A DNA stretch of 64,000 bases from JBDTSW01 sp963799815 (lineage in GTDB: Bacteria; Actinomycetota; Thermoleophilia; Solirubrobacterales; 70-9). The notes beneath the pieces were generated by a model that searched no databases, was not told the DNA's origin, and saw nothing but the letters and a program-made list of their open reading frames with translations. Of the stretch, positions 58,950-64,000 are shown in pieces. The stretch covers positions 124,001 through 188,000 of the forward strand of contig CAWCYG010000004.1 of assembly GCA_963799815.1 (NCBI GenBank), read 5' to 3'. Position numbers and translations under genes: made by a program. Positions within the stretch are counted from its first letter, which is position 1; the number at the start of each line of letters is the position of its first letter.

Positions 58950-59294
58950 TCAGTCCTCGCGACCAGGGTCCTGACCATCTTCGTCCCCGTCGAGCTCGTC
59001 GTCGCCCTGCTCCAGCGCCGTCTCCGAAACGGAGCCCAGGGCGCCGGGGTGATAGTTGGTTTGGAACGCCATCAGAGCTGCGTCGCGGGCCTCTTCGTCC
59101 ACGGGGACGTCGTCTGAGATGTGCACCCAGTCCGCGCCCTCATAGGCCTCCATGTTGAAGACCTCCTGATCGATCGACGCGGAGTCGTCGACCACCATCA
59201 CAACCTCCGTCTGCGGGTTGAAATAGGTGCCGGGGCGCAGCAGAGCCTCCTCGATCTCAACGACGTGCTCGGAGGTGTCGGAGTCCAGCGCCAC
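58950..59294 (-). CDS. Hypothetical acidic protein
   Basis: A 114-residue protein with an acidic C-terminal tail (EQGDDELDGDEDGQDPGRED). The central part VVMVVDDSASIDQEVFNMEA and WVHISDDVPVDEEARDAALM looks folded and mixed alpha/beta, without transmembrane segment or signal peptide. I do not recognise a family. It lies between a cupin gene and a coiled-coil membrane protein gene, all on the minus strand. Confidence 0.6.
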   Translation of the reverse strand: MALDSDTSEHVVEIEEALLRPGTYFNPQTEVVMVVDDSASIDQEVFNMEAYEGADWVHISDDVPVDEEARDAALMAFQTNYHPGALGSVSETALEQGDDELDGDEDGQDPGRED

Positions 59295-59341
59295 GCCCGA
59301 GACCTTACCCCTGTCGCGGCGCGACCGGCGGCTCGCGCGGG

Positions 59342-59836
59342 CTATTGGCCCAGGTTTTCGAGGTCGCGCAGCTGCCGGTCGATCTCGGCCTCGACCTCGA
59401 GCGGCTCCTCGCCCTTGCGTGCTCGACGCTCGTTGCGTGCGACCACGAGCTGGCGCACCTCTTCGCGAAGCTGGGGGTCATCGCCGGACCCGGCAGGTTC
59501 GCGGTCCTGTAGCAGGATGCGTTCCAGCTCGGCTTCGACGTCGAGGGGCCGCTCGCCGCGGGCGCTTTGGCGATATGCCTTCGCCTCGAGCAGCTGGCGG
59601 ATCTCCGCATCGCGGACCTCGGCGGATGCCTCGGCATCGGAGTCGCGCACTCCCTGCGGCAGGTCGTGCTCGAATTGCACCGAGAACGAGCCCTTGCCGA
59701 TCTGCTTGAAGGCTTCTCCCGAAAGGGCGAAGGACAGGGCCGCGATCGGGATCGCGGCGAGGACGATGATCAGGATGACCTCGCCGTTGGAGATCGCGAA
59801 GACGAGCATCGACGAGACAGGGTAGAGCGCGTCCAC
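59342..59836 (-). CDS. Membrane-anchored coiled-coil protein of unknown function
   Basis: A 164-residue protein with one strong amino-terminal helix (VILIIVLAAIPIAALSFALS), a short link (GKGSFSVQFEHDLPQG), then a highly charged helical region with three near-repeats of the pattern R-x-R/A-x-G-E-x-P-L-x-V-E-A-E-x-x-R (ARGERPLDVEAELERIL and ARKGEEPLEVEAEIDRQL). This repeat pattern is also seen in actinobacterial membrane proteins of unknown role. It could be a scaffold at the inner face of the membrane. Confidence 0.65.
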   Translation of the reverse strand: MDALYPVSSMLVFAISNGEVILIIVLAAIPIAALSFALSGEAFKQIGKGSFSVQFEHDLPQGVRDSDAEASAEVRDAEIRQLLEAKAYRQSARGERPLDVEAELERILLQDREPAGSGDDPQLREEVRQLVVARNERRARKGEEPLEVEAEIDRQLRDLENLGQ

Positions 59837-59920
59837 GCTCGGGGCGGCCGGTGCGGCCCCTGCGCTTGTGGGAAGCGATCCGGCACCTGCGGGGAAGCGG
59901 TGCGGTACGATTTCACCGCA

Positions 59921-59936
59921 TTGACTGACCAGTCAA
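59921..59936. promoter_or_regulatory. Palindromic operator upstream of acyl-CoA dehydrogenase
   Basis: TTGACTGACCAGTCAA has 6-base inverted arms (TTGACT and AGTCAA) around GACC, and the arm TTGACT can also serve as a -35 element. It is 70 bases upstream of the GTG start. TetR-family regulators of fatty-acid degradation bind palindromes of this kind, so it is a good candidate operator. Confidence 0.5.
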
Positions 59937-60006
59937 TCAGTTTCCTTGGCGGCGCCGTTCGAGACCTCGTGCGGTCCGCCCCGATCTCCAAAGGAGAAGC
60001 TGAGCA

Positions 60007-61233
60007 GTGGTTGACTTCACGCTGACCGACGAGCAAAAGGATGTCCGCGAGCTCGCCCACGACTTCGCCGAGAAGGAGATCCGGCCCGTCGCCTGGGACT
60101 ACGACCGCGATGGCACCTGGCCGCAGGAGATCATCGAGAAGGCCTGGGAGGTCGGGCTGATGAACAGCCACATCGGCGAGGACTATGGTGGGCCAGGCCT
60201 CGACTATCTGTCGGGCTGTCTCATCGAGGAGGAGATGGGCTGGGGCTGCTCGGGCATCGGCACCTCGCTCATGGCCAATGGCTTGGCTGCCGCTCCACTC
60301 GGGATCGGCGCCTCCGAGCAGGTCAAGAAGGAGTACCTCGGCATGCTCACAGAGGAGCCGAAGCTGGCTTCCTTCTGCCTGACCGAGCCCGATGCGGGGT
60401 CTGACGTGGCCGGGATGAAGACCACCGCCGTCCGTAAGGGCGATAAGTACGTCTTGAACGGCTCCAAGTGCTTCATCACCAACGGCGGCTACGCGGACTG
60501 GTTCACGGTGTACGCCAAGACCGACAAGGAGAAGGGCCATCGCGGCATCTCCGCCTTCGTCGTGCCAAAGGACGAAACGGTCACCGTCGACAAGAAGGAG
60601 GACAAGCTCGGCCAGCGTGCCTCCAATACCGCCACGATCACCTTCAACGAGACCGAGATTCCAGCCGGGAACCTGCTCGGGGAGGAGGACAAGGGGTTCA
60701 AGCTGGCGATGATGACGCTCGACCGCACGCGCCCCGGCGTCGCGGCGATGGCGGTCGGCATCGGCCGAGCGGCACTCGAGTTCGCGTCGGCCTACGCGCT
60801 CGAGCGCGTCCAGTTCGACGTCCCGATCGCGATGCACCAGGCGATCTCGTTCATGATCGCCGACATGGCCACGAAGGTGGAGGCGGGGCGCCTCCTGACC
60901 TGGGCGTCGGCCGCGCAGCTCGATCAGGGGAAGCGGAACACACTCGCCTGCTCGCATGCGAAGCGGTTCGCGGCGGACTCGGCGATGGAGATCACCGTCG
61001 ACGCAGTCCAGGTCTACGGGGGCTACGGCTTCATCAAGGAGTACCCGGTCGAGAAGCTGATGCGGGATGCCAAGATCATGCAGCTCTACGAGGGCACGTC
61101 GCAGATCCAGCGGCTCGTGATCGCCAAGGAGGTCCTGATGGGCCGCAACGTGGACGAGCCCCTGCCCGAGTCCGTGAAGACGCAGACGGAGGCGGGCGAG
61201 AAGGTGGCCGAAGCCGCGCCGGCCGTGGCATAG
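60007..61233 (+). CDS. Acyl-CoA dehydrogenase
   Basis: A 408-residue flavoprotein. The amino-terminal helical domain is DFTLTDEQKDVRELAHDFAE. The FAD/substrate motifs are FCLTEPDAGSDVAGMKTTAV near residue 124 and CFITNGGYADWFTVYA. The C-terminal domain carries the catalytic Glu in LYEGTSQIQRLVIAKEVL near residue 363. The length and motifs fit medium/short-chain enzymes. It makes the trans-2-enoyl-CoA in beta-oxidation and transfers electrons to ETF. GTG 60007 follows AAGGAG by about 10 bases. It is in a fatty-acid oxidation region with 3-hydroxyacyl-CoA dehydrogenase 1.5 kb downstream. Confidence 0.93.
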   Translation: MVDFTLTDEQKDVRELAHDFAEKEIRPVAWDYDRDGTWPQEIIEKAWEVGLMNSHIGEDYGGPGLDYLSGCLIEEEMGWGCSGIGTSLMANGLAAAPLGIGASEQVKKEYLGMLTEEPKLASFCLTEPDAGSDVAGMKTTAVRKGDKYVLNGSKCFITNGGYADWFTVYAKTDKEKGHRGISAFVVPKDETVTVDKKEDKLGQRASNTATITFNETEIPAGNLLGEEDKGFKLAMMTLDRTRPGVAAMAVGIGRAALEFASAYALERVQFDVPIAMHQAISFMIADMATKVEAGRLLTWASAAQLDQGKRNTLACSHAKRFAADSAMEITVDAVQVYGGYGFIKEYPVEKLMRDAKIMQLYEGTSQIQRLVIAKEVLMGRNVDEPLPESVKTQTEAGEKVAEAAPAVA

Positions 61234-61322
61234 GGCGCTGGCTCTCCAAGCTTCCGGAACTCCGCTTGCACGGAAGGGTGGCGGTGACTCCCGCCCCTTG
61301 AGCGGAGAGCCTCGACCCGCAC

Positions 61323-61431
61323 GGGCGCAAGGGTCCCGCATAGCGGGACTGGTGCGCCAATTCGGCCGGGTTACGCACCGCGATCGGTCGCGCTGATCCC
61401 GCTCCGGCTTCCCTCAATGCCAGTTGTTGTT
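61323..61431. repeat. Interspersed repeat, half element with one 37-bp palindrome (copy D)
   Basis: The palindrome (61323-61359) has arms GGGCGC/GCGCCA and GGTCCCG/CGGGACT. The following stretch resembles the right half of element A (CGCTGATCCC, GCTCCGG). The end box CCCTCAATGCCAGTTGTTGT occupies 61411-61431. No left inverted end is visible, so this is probably a half or decayed element. It lies between a plus-strand gene end and a minus-strand gene end. The rest of 61234-61322 shows nothing. Confidence 0.7.
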
Positions 61432-61439
61432 GCGCCGTC

Positions 61440-61691
61440 CTACGCCCGCCGCTGCGGATCAACGGCGATCATGCCGCCGATCGCCGTTATCACGATGCCG
61501 CCGAGCACGACGAACTGCGCCCAGCCCTCGAGCGCCCGGATGGTCGCCCAGCCGAGGGCGACGAGGACGATGCAGGCGACGACCGTGTAGACGACGAGCG
61601 GCCGCATCGAGGCGACCTGAACGCCCGTGCTCCGTTCGCTGAGGTCGGGACGACCGAGCTGCATGCGCTGGTTTTCGGTCATGTGGGACAT
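61440..61691 (-). CDS. Small two-helix membrane protein
   Basis: An 83-residue protein with a soluble amino-terminal stretch (MTENQRMQLGRPDLSERSTG) and two hydrophobic helices (PLVVYTVVACIVLVALGWAT and FVVLGGIVITAIGGMIAV), and a short basic end. ATG 61691 is used, with ATG 61682 as the alternative. No family recognised. It is divergent from the padR gene and may share its control region. Confidence 0.6.
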   Translation of the reverse strand: MSHMTENQRMQLGRPDLSERSTGVQVASMRPLVVYTVVACIVLVALGWATIRALEGWAQFVVLGGIVITAIGGMIAVDPQRRA

Positions 61692-61752
61692 CCGTTGCGC
61701 TGCTCTCTTTGACGGGAAGTACGAACCTACGCCGCCGGCCGCTCGCCGTCAA

Positions 61753-61783
61753 TGACGAACGTCACGCATCGGACTCATATAGT
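61753..61783 (+). promoter_or_regulatory. Leaderless promoter and TGACG palindrome of padR
   Basis: TATAGT (61778-61783) ends 6 bases before the ATG at 61790, the spacing of a transcript starting at the A of the start codon. Upstream, TGACGAACGTCA (61753-61764) is a perfect 5-base inverted repeat with a 2-base centre that overlaps the expected -35 position, consistent with PadR autoregulation. Confidence 0.5.
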
Positions 61784-61789
61784 CGGCTC

Positions 61790-62290
61790 ATGGCCGAGCG
61801 CGCCAAGCGGGGGACTGGTCGAAAGACCGGCGCATCCCGGCGGGCGTCCGACCCCGTGGCCCGAGCCGCCCGCGTCGCGCGCGAGCGCGCGGCGGGGGAG
61901 AAGAGCGTCCCTCGCCCGGCGAAGCGGAGCGGCCGCTCCATGGACGTCTTCGGCGGTGAGATCCGACGCCGCGACGTGTTTCCCCTCTTGGTCCTGCACC
62001 TGGTGGGACGTGAGCCGACCTACGGCAATCACCTGATCGAGGAGATCGAGCGGATCAGCGAGGGAGCGATCTCCGTCAACCCCAACACGATCTACCCGCT
62101 CCTGCGCGAGCTCGAGTCACGCGGTCTGATCGAGGGAAGCTGGGAGCACCCCGATCGGCGCAGCCGGCGCTACTACACGATCACCCCGACGGGTCGCAAG
62201 GAGTACAAGCGCCTGCGCGAGGAGGTGGAGCCGTTCCTCGACTCCGTGATCCGCTCCGTCTCATTGATCAAGGGCGAGATCTACGAGTGA
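61790..62290 (+). CDS. PadR-family transcriptional regulator
   Basis: A 166-residue protein. A long basic amino-terminal extension of about 50 residues (many Arg, Lys and Ala) precedes the PadR winged helix: RDVFPLLVLHLVGREPTYGN, then SVNPNTIYPLLRELESRGLI and RSRRYYTITPTGRKEYKRLR. The C-terminal dimer helix is short. ATG 61790 is supported by a -10 element 6 bases upstream (leaderless); an in-frame codon at 61709 is rejected. It overlaps the SRPBCC gene (GTGA) and may sense a lipid or aromatic ligand. Confidence 0.87.
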   Translation: MAERAKRGTGRKTGASRRASDPVARAARVARERAAGEKSVPRPAKRSGRSMDVFGGEIRRRDVFPLLVLHLVGREPTYGNHLIEEIERISEGAISVNPNTIYPLLRELESRGLIEGSWEHPDRRSRRYYTITPTGRKEYKRLREEVEPFLDSVIRSVSLIKGEIYE

Positions 62291-62730
62291 GCGAGGTCTC
62301 GGAGTCGGTCGAAGTCGCCGCGTCGCTCGCAGAGACCTGGGAGCTCTACTTCGATCCCCAGCGGTGGCCAGCTTGGGTGGACGGCTTCGGGGTGGTTGTC
62401 GCCAACAACGGCCACCCACTCGAGGGTGCTGACCTGCGCTGGCGCTCCACGGCGGCCGGCCGCGGCGACGTCTCCGAGCGAGTGCTGGAACACGAGCCAC
62501 GTCGCATCCACCGGATCGCCTTCGCTGACCCGCAGACCGAGGGCGAGTTGCTCACAAGCTTCCGAATGCACGGAGAGGGCACCATCGTCGAGCAGAAGCT
62601 CACCTACGAGCTGACGGGCGGCGGCGCCTTTGGCTGGGTCAGCGACAAGCTCTTCATCCGCTCACAGCAACGCGGCTCCATGCGCCGTTCGCTGCTTGCC
62701 CTGAAGCGGGAGGCTGAGGGCTCCCGGTAG
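62287..62730 (+). CDS. SRPBCC-family protein
   Basis: A 147-residue START-like domain: SEVSESVEVAASLAETWELY then FDPQRWPAWVDGFGVVVANN at the start, strands through ERVLEHEPRRIHRIAFADPQ and LTSFRMHGEGTIVEQKLTYE, and a final helix QQRGSMRRSLLALKREAEGS. It likely binds a hydrophobic ligand. It is co-translated with the PadR regulator, which suggests ligand sensing or lipid metabolism, and is 45 bases before a 3-hydroxyacyl-CoA dehydrogenase. Confidence 0.82.
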   Translation: MSEVSESVEVAASLAETWELYFDPQRWPAWVDGFGVVVANNGHPLEGADLRWRSTAAGRGDVSERVLEHEPRRIHRIAFADPQTEGELLTSFRMHGEGTIVEQKLTYELTGGGAFGWVSDKLFIRSQQRGSMRRSLLALKREAEGSR

Positions 62731-62775
62731 CCTCCGGCGCCCCTCGTCACATACCTACCTGGAGGCTCTCAAGCA

Positions 62776-64000
62776 ATGTTCGTTTTCAAGGCCGCCGTCG
62801 TCGGCGCCGGCACGATGGGTGGCGAGATCGCCCAGGTCATCGCCAACGCCGACATTCCCGTCGTGCTCAAGGACATAGAGCAGGGGTTCGTTGAGCACGG
62901 CCTGGGAAAGGCGCGGGAGGTGACCCAGGCGCAGCTCGACGGGCTGGTTGCGAAGGAGAAGCTCACCCGCGAGCAGGCCGACTCAAGGCTCGACGAGGTG
63001 ATGGGGCGGATCACCGGAACGCTCGATTACTCCGACTTCGGAGACGTCGATTTCGTGATCGAGGCCGCACCCGAGAGGATGGAGATCAAGCAGGCGGTGT
63101 TCGAGGAGCTCGACGCGGTCACACCGGGGCACGCAATCCTTTCCTCGAACACCTCGTCGCTCTCGATCACCGAGATGGGCGCCGTGACGCTACGCCCCGA
63201 GAAGGTCGTGGGCTTTCACTTCTTCTACCCCGCCTCCGTGATGCCGCTGGTGGAGATCGTCGAGGGTGAGGAGACCACCCCTGAGACCGCCCAGGCCGCC
63301 TCCAACTTCGCGCAGGCGATCCGCAAGCAGCCGATCACCTGCGCGGAGGTCCCCGGGTTCGTCGTCAACCGCATCCTGAACTCAGCGGTGGGAGAGCTGT
63401 GGCGCGCCCAGGAGGAGCAGGGGCTCTCGATCCAGAAAATCGACGCGAAGGTCGCGGAGGCGAAGCTCGCGCCGATGGGCCCGTTCCTCCTCACGGACCT
63501 GCTCGGCCTCGACACGGTGCTGCATGTCGCTGTCCACCTCCACGAGGAGTACGACGTGATGGCGCAGGCCGGGATGGACGGCACCGAGGGTGCGCAGGAC
63601 CGCTTCTATGTGCACAACGGCATGCGCGGGTTGGTGAAGGAGGGCAAGCTCGGCGCCAAGTCCGGTGGCGACGGCTTCTACAAGGACGGCGAGCCTCAGC
63701 TCGAGGGCGACGGTGAGCCCGACGACGACCTGATCGAGGCATTTGGACTGAAGGCGATCGTGGAGGCCTGCCTCCTGCTCGAGGAAGGCGTCGCCTCCGC
63801 GCGCGACATAGACCTCGGGATGATGGCGGGCGCGGGCCTCGACCCGAGGCGCGGGCTCCTTCCCCCGCTCATGAGAGCGGACCTGGAAGGGCTCGATGTG
63901 GTGCTCGAGAAGCTCGAGACGGCGCGTGACGCGCACGGCGAGCGCTTCGCAGCCCCTCTCATCCTCAGGCGGCTCGTAGCCCAGGGGCGAGTTGGGCAGA
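62776..64000 (+). CDS. 3-hydroxyacyl-CoA dehydrogenase, 3' end outside window
   Basis: At least 408 residues, still open at the window edge. The NAD-binding motif AVVGAGTMGGEIAQVIANAD starts at residue 7. The catalytic region has SSNTSSLSITEMG and the His-Glu pair in VGFHFFYPASVMPLVEIVEG near residue 155, then NRILN. A second C-terminal domain (DDDLIEAFGLKAIVEACLLL) repeats the helical fold. Such proteins oxidise 3-hydroxyacyl-CoA to 3-ketoacyl-CoA. There is no enoyl-CoA hydratase domain in the visible part. GGAGG at 62761 precedes the ATG by 10 bases. Confidence 0.92.
   Translation, partial: MFVFKAAVVGAGTMGGEIAQVIANADIPVVLKDIEQGFVEHGLGKAREVTQAQLDGLVAKEKLTREQADSRLDEVMGRITGTLDYSDFGDVDFVIEAAPERMEIKQAVFEELDAVTPGHAILSSNTSSLSITEMGAVTLRPEKVVGFHFFYPASVMPLVEIVEGEETTPETAQAASNFAQAIRKQPITCAEVPGFVVNRILNSAVGELWRAQEEQGLSIQKIDAKVAEAKLAPMGPFLLTDLLGLDTVLHVAVHLHEEYDVMAQAGMDGTEGAQDRFYVHNGMRGLVKEGKLGAKSGGDGFYKDGEPQLEGDGEPDDDLIEAFGLKAIVEACLLLEEGVASARDIDLGMMAGAGLDPRRGLLPPLMRADLEGLDVVLEKLETARDAHGERFAAPLILRRLVAQGRVGQ

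Noticed and set aside
1..64000. tRNA or rRNA genes
   Set aside because: No cloverleaf-like stretch with a GGTTCGAATCC-type T arm was found in an intergenic position; one TTCGAACCC at about 3588 lies inside the deacetylase gene.

Overview
The window is about 64 kb of dense, high-GC bacterial chromosome with roughly 70 protein genes, many joined by 4-base ATGA, GTGA or TTGA overlaps. The content points to a soil or aquatic actinobacterium, probably class Thermoleophilia (Solirubrobacterales or Gaiellales-like). The clues are a Gram-positive-type LexA box, several start codons that sit directly behind a -10 element (leaderless transcripts), a DUF4235 protein, zinc-ribbon/cyclase/ATPase/TPR proteins and a group-2-like sigma factor. 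This placement is inferred from gene content. There are no rRNA or tRNA genes, CRISPR arrays, prophages or insertion sequences.

Left arm (1-4.6 kb): a CYTH/CHAD polyphosphate-type pair, an MFS permease, DNA polymerase IV with a LexA operator touching its start codon, and a zinc-dependent acetylpolyamine-amidohydrolase-like deacetylase on the minus strand.

Catabolic island (4.7-17.1 kb, plus strand): 3,5-diaminohexanoate dehydrogenase (kdd-like), a hotdog protein (3-aminobutyryl-CoA ammonia-lyase or thioesterase), a 3-keto-5-aminohexanoate cleavage enzyme (kce-like), a TetR regulator, an S66 LD-carboxypeptidase-like serine peptidase, a complete peptide ABC transporter, an S58 (DmpA/BapA-type) aminopeptidase, an M20 amidohydrolase and the C-terminal remnant of a second peptide-binding protein. 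Read as a unit it would import small peptides, trim them and feed a beta-lysine-like amino acid into the lysine cleavage pathway. The TetR gene and the binding-protein gene carry apparent +1 frameshifts.

Middle (17.1-34.9 kb): a PepSY protein, a sigma factor with a near-consensus promoter, an operon of three orphan type IV prepilins, an L-2-hydroxyglutarate oxidase, a PaaI-type thioesterase, lon and marR on overlapping divergent leaderless promoters, a YihY membrane protein, a ferritin-like protein, a cupredoxin that lacks its copper cysteine, and a five-gene fatty-acid-modification operon (SDR, SRPBCC, flavin amine-oxidase-like, DUF1365, cyclopropane synthase family).

Right half (35-64 kb): a MoxR/DUF58/transglutaminase operon, a second YihY protein, an acetyltransferase, a LysM-M15 peptidase, a four-gene OpuC-type osmoprotectant transporter ending in a strong terminator, HAD, AI-2E-family and NUDIX proteins, an unassigned structured RNA-like locus, an EVE protein with a degenerate alpha/beta hydrolase, a ferritin-like protein, a 1200-residue cyclase/AAA/TPR protein, a secreted lipoprotein, two tandem cation/proton-type antiporters, a cupin, and the start of a fatty-acid oxidation region (acyl-CoA dehydrogenase, PadR regulator, SRPBCC, 3-hydroxyacyl-CoA dehydrogenase running off the end).

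Scattered between genes is a repeat family built on a 37-bp two-tier palindrome and flanked, in its full form, by inverted GAACAACAACTGGC-type ends. It has six palindrome copies at four loci and looks undescribed.
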